A stretch of DNA of 37,097 nt from Pseudomonadota bacterium (GCA_022563685.1 JADFMY010000017.1:1-37097); one strand, 5' to 3'. Positions 16,417 to 24,869 are shown, counted from the stretch's first letter. Notes: generated by a model not told the origin, from the letters alone. Numbers and translations: made by a program.

Positions 16417-17677
16417 GCGCCAGTGATGAATTTTCTAGTTTCATCCAGGGCATTATCGGCGAGTGAATCATCTGCGAAAATGACCTGATAATGCAATACG
16501 TCTGGATTGAGTTCCTCCCAGCGTTTGAGTGCCACGGCCTTGCGGCCTTCTGTTGTCACGGGGGCATCGCCTTTTTTGAACCGCTTTAAGTCTTCTGTGA
16601 CTGCTGCATTGTATTGATCCGATTTAATTTCGACGATGAGATGCTTGCCATCCTTGCGGCGAATGACAAAGTCCGGGGTATATCGGTGCCAGCGGTTGTC
16701 TTCTCCGAGGTATTCGGCAAAAAGTTCTGTTTTGCCCGGGTCGCTAAGGCCACCGGTAAACCATATTCCATCGATTTCACTGGCCTGTTGTTTGAGTAGA
16801 TTGAGTACTCGCTCCAGGTATTCGGCTTCAGACTGAGAGTCGAAGTTATAGCCTTCATAGTGGAAGCTGAGCTCACGGGAGATTTCATCGTCAGGCAACT
16901 CCAGTGCAGTTTTATATAAGTGCGCGCGGTTTTTAGCAAAGCTGATGCGTGCTGTGTACACGGGTTGCCCTTTCACGTAATGTTTTTCGAAACCTTCTGT
17001 CTTGATTAATGCCAGTGCAACGTCAATTTCTTCCCAATACTCCTCATAGTCACTTCGTTGCTCTTCGATTTGATGCCCTAACTCGGGCAGATGGTGCGCA
17101 GGTATTAGTGAGTTATCGCTATAAATCATTTTTAGGCTTTCCAGAATTTCACTCGCCTCTAGATGGTAATTGGCCGAAAGTTCAGCCACTGCGCCATCGC
17201 AAATTCGGTGGCTACGATGGTTGCCATCAGGATGGTCTTGCCAGCACCCATCGCCAGTGCCAGTATGTAGCTTGGGTAATCCAGTGTCAGGGTTTCACGC
17301 AGACTTTCGAGATGATTGCGCCGCACGAAGGCATTATCAGTACGGATTTTCTGGTAAAGTGCATCCCAGCTTTCATCCTCAAGATAATCCCTGATTTCAT
17401 CCGATGTCAGGCCCATGGCTGTGCGTCTTTCGCGTGCCATTGGGAAGAGTCGTTCGTAAAGCTGAGGTACTTTTGGGGTATTTTCTACGAGCCTTAAATA
17501 CCAATATATTTCTAATGCTTTAAATTGTGCACTGCGCAAATAACGATACATGCCATCATTAGTATTTTCGGTGGCATACTCGAGAATTTCTCTAATCGAA
17601 GGAAAGTCCTGGCAAGAATAGTTTGATTCTCTCCATTCGGTAACTTTTTTTGTCAGGGCTTCGTGCAGATATGTCAT
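16413..17677 (-). pseudogene. res: type III-like restriction subunit (Res) with internal deletion
   Basis: The N-terminal piece (from ATG 17677, or GTG 17698) reads MTYLHEALTKKV and reaches the Walker A motif LAMGAGKTILMA, then leaves the family after ATEFAMA. The C-terminal piece, in another frame from about 17189, starts AELSANYHLEASEILESL. It keeps the PD-(D/E)xK nuclease signature PDFVIRRKDGKHLIVEIKSD. All helicase motifs between Walker A and the nuclease are missing, so roughly half of a usual 850-900-aa Res appears deleted, with a frame change at the junction near 17185-17195. The gene must be inactive as a motor. It is the expected partner of the downstream mod. Confidence 0.85.
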
Positions 17678-17755
17678 TTTCCGATATCGTTTTGACACCT
17701 GCGGCTATTATTTCTGTGCCAATTGTGTTTGAAACCACACAGGTTTGCAAACACG

Positions 17756-18064
17756 CTAGGGTAGCTGCCCCATCACCATACAATCGGACAAATCGAGCAG
17801 CATGTGGATCACGAGTCCCAGGCCTACGATCCTGGTCTTGTGATGCAATAGCATCAGGCCATAGATGCCGATTGGAATAAACTGGTGCAGGGGGTGAAAA
17901 CCGATACTGCATCGATTCGGGTCGTACAGAGGGTTGGCCAGTAAATGATCCAGATCTACCAACATAGTAGACATGAGTACCAGGCCTGTTTTCCAGGCCG
18001 TTTTTGGAAAAAACAGGATTGCTACCAGCCAGAGTATTACCAGATGCAGGGCGATATGTAGCAA
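17756..18064 (-). CDS. DUF6122 family small membrane protein
   Basis: A 102-aa hydrophobic protein with three or more membrane segments and the conserved stretch LVDLDHLLANPLYDPNRCSIGFHPLH, plus a C-terminal HMLLDLSDC. This matches the DUF6122 pattern, related in style to YdjM-type membrane proteins with Asp/His residues that might bind metal. Function is unknown. The start appears to be TTG at 18064, because the family begins MLHIALH; no ATG is available nearby. It follows the hydrolase gene by 19 bp on the same strand. Confidence 0.75.
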   Translation of the reverse strand: MLHIALHLVILWLVAILFFPKTAWKTGLVLMSTMLVDLDHLLANPLYDPNRCSIGFHPLHQFIPIGIYGLMLLHHKTRIVGLGLVIHMLLDLSDCMVMGQLP

Positions 18065-18083
18065 ACCGTTTAAAACCCGTCAA

Positions 18084-18977
18084 TCAGTTTTGTATAAATT
18101 CGAGTAGTTTGTCTATCACCTGTGGATCGCGCAGGATTCGCCGGTGTCCAAGGCCGGTAGTCTTTAGCAGTTCGGCCTGAGGCCAGTGTTGCGCCAGTTC
18201 GAGCGCATCAGCGATGGATACATCCTGATCGTCCTCATCGTGTATGATTAGACCGGGACAGAGCAGGGATTTAATGTTTTCGATCAGGGACAAATCACGC
18301 ATTATTTCCTTGCCAAATTCCTGTTTCGCCAACGATAAAATGTGGGTAGTTACCTTGTCGGGAATTGAGAGCAGGTCAACAAAGTGTTGAAATAATCTGT
18401 CCATACTGGCTGGGGGCGAAATACAGATCATTTTTTTTGCTATTGGGTTATCACGTAGAGCCAACGCAGCAACGGGTCCACCAAGCGAATGTGTCACTAC
18501 GGCGTCGAGCATGCCCAGGCTTTCGGCAAAAATCTCCAAAGCTTCGGCCATTTCATAGAGATTGGTAGTACGCCCTTCGCTCGACCCATGGGCAGGAAAA
18601 TCAATCGCATGGACATGATACCCTGCAAAATTCAGGGCTTTGATAATTTCGACAAACTGCGTGCTGCGCCCGCTCCAGCCGTGGACCAGCAATACTCTTC
18701 GATGGCCTGTGCCGGGCCAGTGGTAGCTGGTGAGCCACCGTTGATTATTTTTGAAACGCTGTATCCGGGCCTGGTCTCTGATTGATTTTTCAATATCCGG
18801 CAGCGCGAACCTGGGTACTACGAACCAGAGCCGATACAGCAATTTCGCCAGTAACGAAGGCATTAAATACCCAAGGCTACGGACTGCATAATGCCACAAT
18901 TTCCGGCTAAAATGGTTGAGTAGAGAGGGAGGGCGGTGATATTGTAATGCAATACTAGCCTGTTGATAGTTGACCAT
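18084..18977 (-). CDS. alpha/beta hydrolase
   Basis: About 297 aa. VLLVHGWSGRSTQF is the oxyanion-hole strand (HGW), THSLGGPVAA is the nucleophile elbow (GxSxG variant H-S-L-G-G), and GLIIHDEDDQDVS plus GLGHRRIL supply the acid and the catalytic histidine. Substrate unknown; members of this group act as esterases or lipases. The open frame extends to a TTG at 19043, but the first ATG is 18977; a shorter start at 18863 is also possible because no good Shine-Dalgarno marks either. Divergent from the hxlR-type regulator, which may control it. Confidence 0.85.
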   Translation of the reverse strand: MVNYQQASIALQYHRPPSLLNHFSRKLWHYAVRSLGYLMPSLLAKLLYRLWFVVPRFALPDIEKSIRDQARIQRFKNNQRWLTSYHWPGTGHRRVLLVHGWSGRSTQFVEIIKALNFAGYHVHAIDFPAHGSSEGRTTNLYEMAEALEIFAESLGMLDAVVTHSLGGPVAALALRDNPIAKKMICISPPASMDRLFQHFVDLLSIPDKVTTHILSLAKQEFGKEIMRDLSLIENIKSLLCPGLIIHDEDDQDVSIADALELAQHWPQAELLKTTGLGHRRILRDPQVIDKLLEFIQN

Positions 18978-19081
18978 CGTGTCGCAATAGGTATAAAGTT
19001 TCAAAAGAAAACTATTGTATATTGCACTTGAGGCGGCGGGCAAGTGCTGGCGTCTATATTTAACGCAATAAATTTCTCGAT

Positions 19082-19100
19082 TAAGAGCATCCTGCTCTTA
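19082..19100. promoter_or_regulatory. palindrome between divergent hydrolase and HxlR genes
   Basis: TAAGAGCATCCTGCTCTTA is a perfect inverted repeat with 8-bp arms and a 3-bp centre. It lies about 40 bp before the HxlR start and about 105 bp before the hydrolase start. Position and form fit an operator for the dimeric HxlR regulator; this is inference. Confidence 0.55.
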
Positions 19101-19141
19101 CCAGAAGGTTCGTCACACCAGGAGGATTAAGAATTACCGCA

Positions 19142-19666
19142 ATGCAAAAGCCCGCAAAATATGATCCACTAAAACGTTCAGTCGCTCATGTGCTGGATAT
19201 CATCGGCGAAGGCTGGTCTATTTTGATCATCCGAGAAGCTTATTTTGGTACCCGCCGATTCGAAGACTTTCAGCGGCAGCTTGGCATTGCGCGCAATATC
19301 CTGACCGCCAGGCTTAAAAAGCTGTGCCAGAATGAAATACTCGATCGAGTACCGATTAAAGAAGGCGCCAAAAGGCACGAGTATGTTTTGACTACCAAGG
19401 GAAAGGAGTTGATGCCATTACTGATATCGCTGACCCAATGGGGAGATAAATGGGTGTTTGGTGAAAACGCGGTACCGGTAATTTTTATGGACAGAGAACA
19501 TCGAGAGCCGATCGCAAAAATGAAAGTGTATTCATCCAGTGGCGTGGCTTTGCGACCGCGCGACATTATGGTTGTCGCCGGTCCTGGTGCTGGTCCGGAA
19601 GCGAAGCGACGTATCGATGAATTGAATCTGGCACTCGATCGCGTGACTGATGAATCGTCTAGCTAA
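19142..19666 (+). CDS. HxlR family winged-helix transcriptional regulator
   Basis: A 174-aa regulator with an HxlR-type winged helix at residues about 10-105: VLDIIGEGWSILIIREAYFG, RFEDFQRQLGIARNILTARLKKL, then the wing RHEYVLTTKGKELMPLL. The usual N-terminal redox cysteine of many HxlR proteins is replaced by serine (KRSVAHVLD), so thiol sensing is unlikely. AGGAGG ends 16 nt before the ATG, which is far. An in-frame ATT at 19133 sits at ideal spacing and could be the true start, adding three residues. The stop codon TAA coincides with the target duplication of the MITE-like element that follows. Confidence 0.9.
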   Translation: MQKPAKYDPLKRSVAHVLDIIGEGWSILIIREAYFGTRRFEDFQRQLGIARNILTARLKKLCQNEILDRVPIKEGAKRHEYVLTTKGKELMPLLISLTQWGDKWVFGENAVPVIFMDREHREPIAKMKVYSSSGVALRPRDIMVVAGPGAGPEAKRRIDELNLALDRVTDESSS

Positions 19667-19819
19667 GGAAACTCTGCAATAGGCAGAGTTTCTGCAGCAT
19701 AGGGACTTGCTGCCATTTTTTAATAACTGATAAGTTATTGAAAAATGTGAGAATAATAAAAATCACACTTTTTATTATTCGTGCTCTGCTAAGTCATGGA
19801 TGACTTATGCAGAGGTTCC
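19667..19819. mobile_element. 153-bp MITE-like element with terminal inverted repeats
   Basis: The left end GGAAACTCTGCA (19667-19678) and the inverted right end GGAACCTCTGCA (19819-19808) match at 11 of 12 bases. Flanks are CTAA (19663-19666) and TTAA (19820-19823), close to the 4-bp YTAR target duplication of IS5-group transposases. Inside are stacked hairpins: 19669-19691 (9-bp arms), 19722-19739 (7-bp arms), 19751-19780 (12-bp arms, AT-rich) and 19784-19814 (14-bp arms, one bulge). No coding capacity. A non-autonomous element is the best reading; the 19669-19691 stem may also end hxlR transcription. Confidence 0.72.
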
Positions 19820-19957
19820 TTAAGTACCTCGTCGAATATCGATAAACTCTAAATTCCCTCTAGAAACCTATCACTCTTCTCGAAACTGAAATCTGGCAAC
19901 TTACTGCTATACTTTATTTAACAAAGTGCATCGATCCGTTGACGGTTCTCCCGATTT

Positions 19958-20632
19958 ATGAAAAAACCCAAGGATTCCCCATTAACTTGCTCAGCTGGCG
20001 AAGATGCTTGCGACTGGCTGGATGAAGTTAAGAAATTACGTCAGCAAATCAGTGAGCTATCGGGGCTCGTTGCCACCGATGTGCTGACTGGTCTATATAA
20101 TTTTCGCCACTTTAAAAATGTTTTACAGACGGAGATGGACCGATCGAAGCGCAGCGGCATACCGACCAGCCTGGTGATGGTCGACCTGGATCACTTTAAG
20201 AATATCAACCACACCCTGGGCCACGAAGTGGGTAACCGGGCGCTCAAACAGGTTGCGAATATTCTCAGGAATGAAGTCAGAACCACCGATATCGTTTGCC
20301 GCTATGGCCGCAAGGATTTTGCCATGATCTTTCCCGAGACACATTTAAATCTGGCGGTTAAAGCGGCGGATCGGATTCGTGAAACGATTGCTTTCAACCC
20401 GGTCGAATACGAAGGCGGTGAATTTCATATTACCGCCAGCATGGGCATCAGCGTGTATATGAAAACCAGTATTCTGGCGATGGATGCGTTTATCGATTCG
20501 GTCGAAAAATTCCTGTATGAAGCCAAGCAGTCAGGTCGAAACTGTATTTGCCATATCGATTTTGCCGATTTACGCAGAACCACGGAAATCAGCGCTGACG
20601 AGCGTATATTGTTGTACGGAGGCGACGACTGA
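19958..20632 (+). CDS. soluble GGDEF-domain protein with altered active site
   Basis: A 224-aa protein with a short coiled region (about 18-38, LDEVKKLRQQISELS) and one GGDEF domain (about 40-195). DVLTGLYNFRHF, DLDHFKNINHTLGHEVGN and a C-terminal EAKQSGRN are typical. The signature is RYG-RKDF (GRKDF at 117-121) instead of GGDEF, so the second glycine and first acidic residue are lost. The inhibitory-site motif RxxD (RTTD, 108-111) is kept at the usual five-residue distance. This combination suggests a c-di-GMP-binding or inactive protein rather than an active cyclase. No membrane segment. It converges with the PPi-PFK gene across a REP-like repeat. Confidence 0.88.
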   Translation: MKKPKDSPLTCSAGEDACDWLDEVKKLRQQISELSGLVATDVLTGLYNFRHFKNVLQTEMDRSKRSGIPTSLVMVDLDHFKNINHTLGHEVGNRALKQVANILRNEVRTTDIVCRYGRKDFAMIFPETHLNLAVKAADRIRETIAFNPVEYEGGEFHITASMGISVYMKTSILAMDAFIDSVEKFLYEAKQSGRNCICHIDFADLRRTTEISADERILLYGGDD

Positions 20633-20667
20633 GCGGGATAAATTTATGCGCCCTTCCCCTGATTGTT

Positions 20668-20730
20668 GTAGGGTCGAATTCATTCGACCGGTCGCGTTTC
20701 CAATTATTGGTCGAATTCCTTCGACCCTAC
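20668..20730. repeat. paired REP-like palindromes (inverted twin)
   Basis: Two 22-bp units in inverted orientation. The left arm (20668-20689) holds GGTCGAATTCATTCGACC; the right arm (20709-20730) holds GGTCGAATTCCTTCGACC; both carry GTAGG or CCTAC at the outer edge. Each is itself a hairpin, and a 19-bp spacer separates them. This is the layout of a REP doublet of the type mobilised by REP-associated tyrosine transposases. It lies between two convergent stop codons and may serve as a bidirectional terminator. Confidence 0.8.
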
Positions 20731-20739
20731 AGGCATAGC

Positions 20740-21996
20740 TTACAGTTCGAAGGCTTCGAGCTTTTTCTTAACCAGCTCGTTTTTTAATACCACGTAGCGT
20801 GGCATGCCGCGCTCATCGTATTGCGGGTAGGCTTCCCCCTGTATTAACGGGTACAGGTATTCCCGGCAGCGGTCAGTAATACCGAAGCCATCGGCGGTGA
20901 TAAAGTCCAGCGGCATCATCTTTTCGACATTCGCTACTTCCGAGAGATTAGCACTTCCAATTTCCCACCGGTAAGGCCGGTTCGATACGCGCTCGATAGT
21001 CGGCATGATTGCATTCTTGCCATCGAGCGCCATTTCCACGCCGGCTTTGCCAAGCGCATAGGCCTGGTCCAGATCGGTCGCGGATGCCAGGTGTCGTGCT
21101 GCGCGCTGCAAATAATCGGCCACCGCCCAGTGGAATTTGTAACCCAGCGCCTGTTTGATCAGGCTGGCAACCACGGGTGCGGCACCGCCGAGTTGCGCGT
21201 GCCCAAAAGAATCACGCGTACCCTGTTCGGCGAGAAACCGGCCATCGGCATAGCGCGCACCCTCTGAAACCACGACAGTGCAATAACCCTGCGATTCTAC
21301 CTTGTGCCTAACAGCAGCGATAAAACGATCGTGGTCGAATTCAATTTCGGGCAGCAGCAGCAATACCGGGATTCCGTAGTCTTCGATCAAGCCACCCGCG
21401 GCTGCGATCCAGCCCGCGTGTCGACCCATCACCTCCAGGACAAACACCTTGGTCGAGGTTTTGGCCATCGAACGAACATCGAAAGAAGCCTCGAGCGCGG
21501 AGACTGCGATGTACTTCGCCACCGAGCCAAAGCCCGGGCAGTTATCGGTGATCGGGAGATCATTATCGACCGTCTTGGGGATATGGATTGCCTGTACCGG
21601 GAACCCCATCTTTTCCGATAATTGCGAAACTTTATAGCAGGTATCGGCTGAATCGCCTCCGCCATTGTAAAAGAAATAGCCAATATCGTGCGCCTGAAAA
21701 ACCTCGATCAGGCGTTCGTATTCACGCCTGTTTTGCTCGAGACTGTCGAGTTTGAATCGACAGGAACCAAATGCACCGGACGGGGTATTTTTGAGTTCGG
21801 CGATATCCTGCGCCGACTCTTTTGAAGTATCGATCAATTCTTCACTCAGGGCGCCAATGATACCGTTGCGACCGGCAAAAACGTTGCCGATGCGGTCGCT
21901 ATGTTGGCGGCAGGTTTCTATCACCCCGCAAGCCGAGGCGTTGATCACCGATGTAACCCCACCGGACTGGGCATAAAAAGCGTTTTTTTGACTCAT
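20740..21996 (-). CDS. pfp: pyrophosphate-dependent 6-phosphofructokinase
   Basis: A 418-aa phosphofructokinase. The opening FYAQSGGVTSVINASACGVIE is the phosphate-donor loop. NGGGDSADT places Asp at the position where ATP enzymes have Gly, and PKTVDNDLP has Lys where ATP enzymes usually have Gly; both are hallmarks of PPi users. VMGRHAGWIAA binds the sugar phosphate. It reversibly converts fructose 6-phosphate and PPi to fructose 1,6-bisphosphate and Pi; in methylotrophs and some autotrophs related enzymes also act on sedoheptulose phosphates. It lies 70 bp behind an unknown gene and near hppA, which would use the same PPi pool. Confidence 0.92.
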   Translation of the reverse strand: MSQKNAFYAQSGGVTSVINASACGVIETCRQHSDRIGNVFAGRNGIIGALSEELIDTSKESAQDIAELKNTPSGAFGSCRFKLDSLEQNRREYERLIEVFQAHDIGYFFYNGGGDSADTCYKVSQLSEKMGFPVQAIHIPKTVDNDLPITDNCPGFGSVAKYIAVSALEASFDVRSMAKTSTKVFVLEVMGRHAGWIAAAGGLIEDYGIPVLLLLPEIEFDHDRFIAAVRHKVESQGYCTVVVSEGARYADGRFLAEQGTRDSFGHAQLGGAAPVVASLIKQALGYKFHWAVADYLQRAARHLASATDLDQAYALGKAGVEMALDGKNAIMPTIERVSNRPYRWEIGSANLSEVANVEKMMPLDFITADGFGITDRCREYLYPLIQGEAYPQYDERGMPRYVVLKNELVKKKLEAFEL

Positions 21997-22066
21997 GCTC
22001 TCAACTCTGCAAATGATTTTTCATGTGGTTTTGCCCTGGGGTCGGCTAGCAGCTTATCGGCCCCAG

Positions 22067-22435
22067 CTACTTTGCTGGAATCGATTCCGGGAAGGCGCCA
22101 CTACGAGTGCTTTCGTGGTCAGCCTGCAACCGCAGCAGCGAAACGACACACTCGGCCAGGTCATCGTGTTCGCGTTTACCAGTCCCATACTGCTCGCGAT
22201 TGCCATAAAAGAACTGGGTGCGGTAGCGGCGTTCGGCAACTTTAATGATGACGAAATGGCAATCGTTATTTTCCCAGTAAAACGCCGGGCAAGCGGTCAA
22301 TTCCCGGTCTGAAGGGTCAAGCCTGGCTTCGACATCGACCAGTTCCAGCCTGACGGCATCTTTCGCCCAACGCTCATCGAGAGTCGATTGTACTGTCCAT
22401 TGTTCGCTATCGGTAATATCAGGAATATTGATCAT
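22067..22435 (-). CDS. conserved-looking protein of unknown function, between hppA and pfp
   Basis: A 122-aa soluble, acidic protein, not recognised as a named family. It starts MINIPDITDSEQWTVQSTLDERW and contains a beta-rich middle (FYWENNDCHFVIIKVAERRYRTQFFYGNREQ). No signal peptide or membrane helix is visible. Codon use resembles its neighbours, and several overlapping frames are shorter or lack structure. It is transcribed in the same direction as pfp, 70 bp upstream, and comes after the hppA terminator, so it probably shares a transcript with pfp. A role tied to PPi metabolism is only a guess from position. Confidence 0.65.
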   Translation of the reverse strand: MINIPDITDSEQWTVQSTLDERWAKDAVRLELVDVEARLDPSDRELTACPAFYWENNDCHFVIIKVAERRYRTQFFYGNREQYGTGKREHDDLAECVVSLLRLQADHESTRSGAFPESIPAK

Positions 22436-22532
22436 GAATAAACAGGGTTAAATGTCTTTAGCCCGCATACGAACTAATCTGCGTATTTTACACCTGGATG
22501 GCTATTATAAATATCTCTTCAGCTATGGACAT

Positions 22533-22563
22533 AAAAAAGGCAGCCAAAGGTTCTGGCTGCCTT
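22533..22563 (-). terminator. rho-independent terminator of hppA
   Basis: Read on the minus strand, AAGGCAGCCA, a 7-nt loop, then TGGCTGCCTT form a perfect 10-bp stem (22563-22537). More T residues follow (22536-22533). It lies 27 bp after the hppA stop codon and so separates hppA from the 122-aa gene and pfp. Confidence 0.9.
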
Positions 22564-22589
22564 CAATATAGACGATCAATTGGTTGATA

Positions 22590-24596
22590 TTATCCGAGCA
22601 ACGGCGCAATCACCAGGCTGACGATGGCCATCACGTTAATCAAAATGTTCATCGATGGGCCCGAGGTATCCTTGAAAGGATCGCCTACGGTATCGCCGAC
22701 CACGGTCGCGGTGTGGACGTCCGAACCCTTACCACCGAGATTGCCCTTTTCGACAAACTTCTTCGCATTATCCCAGGCGCCACCGGCGTTGGCCATCATT
22801 AATGCCATCAGCACGCAGCTCAATAAAGCACCCGAAAGCATACCCCCGAGTGCTGCAGGCCCGATAACGAATCCAACCAGCGGTGGCGCGCTAACAGCGA
22901 TCACACCGGGCAGGATCATTTTTTTCAGGGCCGCCGTGGTTGCGATGTCGATGCACCGCGCTGTATCGGGTTCGGCCGTACCTTCGAGCAGTCCTTCTAT
23001 CTCCCTGAATTGACGACGGATTTCCTTGATCATTTCGAATGCCGCGTCGCCCACTGCGGTCATCGTAATCGAAGCGATGACAAAAGGAATGAGGCCGCCG
23101 ATAAATAATCCGATCAGTACATCTGGACTATTTAACTCCAGCTTGAAGCCGGGTATGTTCAACGATACGGTCTCGATATAGGCGGTAATGATCGCCAGTG
23201 CTGCGAGCGCCGCCGCGCCGATAGCGAATCCCTTGCCGATAGCCGCTGTGGTGTTACCGAGTTCGTCGAGCGAGTCCGTGATCTTACGCGTATCTTCGCC
23301 GAGTCCGGCCATTTCGGCAATACCGCCGGCGTTGTCCGCTACCGGACCATAGGCATCGATCGCCATGGTCATACCGACCGTGGCGAGCATACCGACCGCA
23401 GCTATGCCCACCCCGTACAGCCCGGCATAACTGCTAGAAACGGCGATAATGCCGCAAATGGTCAGGACAGGAATAGCGACCGACTGCATGCCGAGAGCAA
23501 GCCCGGCGATCATCACGGTCGCTGCCCCCGTTTCGCCGGCTTTGGCAATATGTTCGACCGGTTTGCCTGCGGTGTAGTACTCGGTGACCAGGCCTATGAT
23601 GATGCCACCAACCGCGCCAGACAGAACCGCAATCCAGATCCCGTTGCTGAGATCGAGTAGCGAGATCAGGAAAAATGCAGCAGCGATAAAAATCACCGAA
23701 GAACCCATAGTCCCCATGCGCAGCGCTTTTTCGGGTGACTTTGCAGCATTTACTTTAACGATATAGATGCCAATGATAGAGCAAATCAGCCCCACTGACG
23801 CGAGCGCAAGAGGCAGGAACATCAAATTTTCCCGGCTTCCCATGTCGACCATAGCTGCAACGGTGAGCGTCGAAGCAATTGCGATGGTTGCGATCATCGC
23901 ATTGCAATAGGACTCGAAAATATCCGAACCCATACCAGCCACATCGCCGACGTTGTCACCGACATTGTCAGCTATTACCCCGGGGTTACGTGGGTCGTCT
24001 TCGGGTATACCCGCCTCGATCTTGCCGACCAGGTCGGCGCCGATGTCGGCACTCTTGGTAAAAATGCCGCCACCAACCCGTGCAAACAGGGCGACTACCG
24101 AAGCACCCATGGCGAAACCGTGGATCGCATGGACAGATTCCGGATCACCGCTAAATATGAAATACACTACACCCAGTCCAATCAGACCTAGCGCTGCTAC
24201 CGACAGACCCATGATCGACCCACCAAAGAAGGCCACAGTCAGTGCACTGGCGGCCCCCTCGTTGTGGGCTGCGGTGGTGGTTCGCACATTCGCACGTGTC
24301 GCTGTATTCATGCCTATATAACCGGCGGCGCCGGATGCAAGGGCTCCAAGCAGAAAGCTAAATGCGGTGCCCCAACCCAGGAATATATAGAGTAAAACTA
24401 TCAGTACGGCGGCGAACATCGATAACATTTGGTATTCGCGCTTCATGAAGACCATCGCACCGAGGTGAATCTGGTTGCCGATTTCGACTACCTTGCCTTC
24501 ACCTTCCGGGTATTTTTTAACCAGGCCGTAGATATATGCGGCCGCTACTAGCCCGAGAACACCGATGATCGGTGGCAGCAGATTATTAAATTCCAT
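22590..24596 (-). CDS. hppA: membrane-bound ion-pumping pyrophosphatase
   Basis: A 668-aa polytopic inner-membrane pyrophosphatase with about 16 helices, which couples PPi hydrolysis to export of protons or sodium. Key motifs: [19 protein letters not shown] (about 187-205) and [12 protein letters not shown] (210-221) bind Mg-PPi. In [14 protein letters not shown] (from 447) the residue after NTT is Ala, the mark of the K+-dependent subfamily; K+-independent pumps have Lys. The pumped ion cannot be decided by eye. ATG 24596 was chosen because AGGGGAA lies 5-6 nt before it and the protein then begins with a membrane helix. The open frame to 24698 would run past the predicted transcription start. 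Confidence 0.96.
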   Translation of the reverse strand: MEFNNLLPPIIGVLGLVAAAYIYGLVKKYPEGEGKVVEIGNQIHLGAMVFMKREYQMLSMFAAVLIVLLYIFLGWGTAFSFLLGALASGAAGYIGMNTATRANVRTTTAAHNEGAASALTVAFFGGSIMGLSVAALGLIGLGVVYFIFSGDPESVHAIHGFAMGASVVALFARVGGGIFTKSADIGADLVGKIEAGIPEDDPRNPGVIADNVGDNVGDVAGMGSDIFESYCNAMIATIAIASTLTVAAMVDMGSRENLMFLPLALASVGLICSIIGIYIVKVNAAKSPEKALRMGTMGSSVIFIAAAFFLISLLDLSNGIWIAVLSGAVGGIIIGLVTEYYTAGKPVEHIAKAGETGAATVMIAGLALGMQSVAIPVLTICGIIAVSSSYAGLYGVGIAAVGMLATVGMTMAIDAYGPVADNAGGIAEMAGLGEDTRKITDSLDELGNTTAAIGKGFAIGAAALAALAIITAYIETVSLNIPGFKLELNSPDVLIGLFIGGLIPFVIASITMTAVGDAAFEMIKEIRRQFREIEGLLEGTAEPDTARCIDIATTAALKKMILPGVIAVSAPPLVGFVIGPAALGGMLSGALLSCVLMALMMANAGGAWDNAKKFVEKGNLGGKGSDVHTATVVGDTVGDPFKDTSGPSMNILINVMAIVSLVIAPLLG

Positions 24597-24670
24597 ACTA
24601 TTCCCCTGAGAAAACCATAATTGATGTGAGCATTTGTGACCCTGGATTGGGCCGAAAAAAATTTGCGTGC

Positions 24671-24698
24671 ATGATATAGGTTTTTTAGCCGGGGTCAA
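24671..24698 (-). promoter_or_regulatory. hppA: sigma70 promoter of hppA
   Basis: On the minus strand TTGACC (24698-24693) and TATCAT (24676-24671) are separated by 16 bp; each matches 5 of 6 consensus bases. Transcription would begin near 24664, giving a leader of about 68 nt. The -35 box is embedded in the small inverted repeat GGGGTCAAAACCCC (24691-24704), which could be a regulator site. Confidence 0.7.
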
Positions 24699-24780
24699 AA
24701 CCCCTTTCCGTTAAATTGATGCAATTCACTAAAAAAAGTGTTGATTAGGCGTTAATCGGGTCGATCAAGCTGAAAAATGA

Positions 24781-24810
24781 GGACTATTACCAGGCATTAA
24801 GCCTTAGTCC
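24781..24810. promoter_or_regulatory. imperfect hairpin upstream of mrdA
   Basis: GGACTA and AGGC pair with GCCT and TAGTCC around a 5-nt loop, with a 5-nt bulge on the left side. It lies 60 bp before the mrdA ATG in the divergent hppA/mrdA spacer. Function unknown: operator or leader structure. No convincing mrdA promoter was identified. Confidence 0.3.
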
Positions 24811-24869
24811 TATTGAATCCCTGTTATCATTGCATTTAACAAACCTTTAGCCGTCCTCACTAGCCGTTG

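Noticed and set aside
17592-18083. 163-codon frame on the minus strand
   Set aside because: It overlaps DUF6122 in another frame and shows no domain.
19746-19767. TGTGA...TCACA as a CRP site
   Set aside because: The spacing is 12 bp rather than 6, and the bases belong to an internal hairpin of the MITE-like element.
24597-24698. Longer hppA N-terminus
   Set aside because: The extra 34 residues lack membrane character and extend upstream of the predicted transcription start; ATG 24596 has a good ribosome site.
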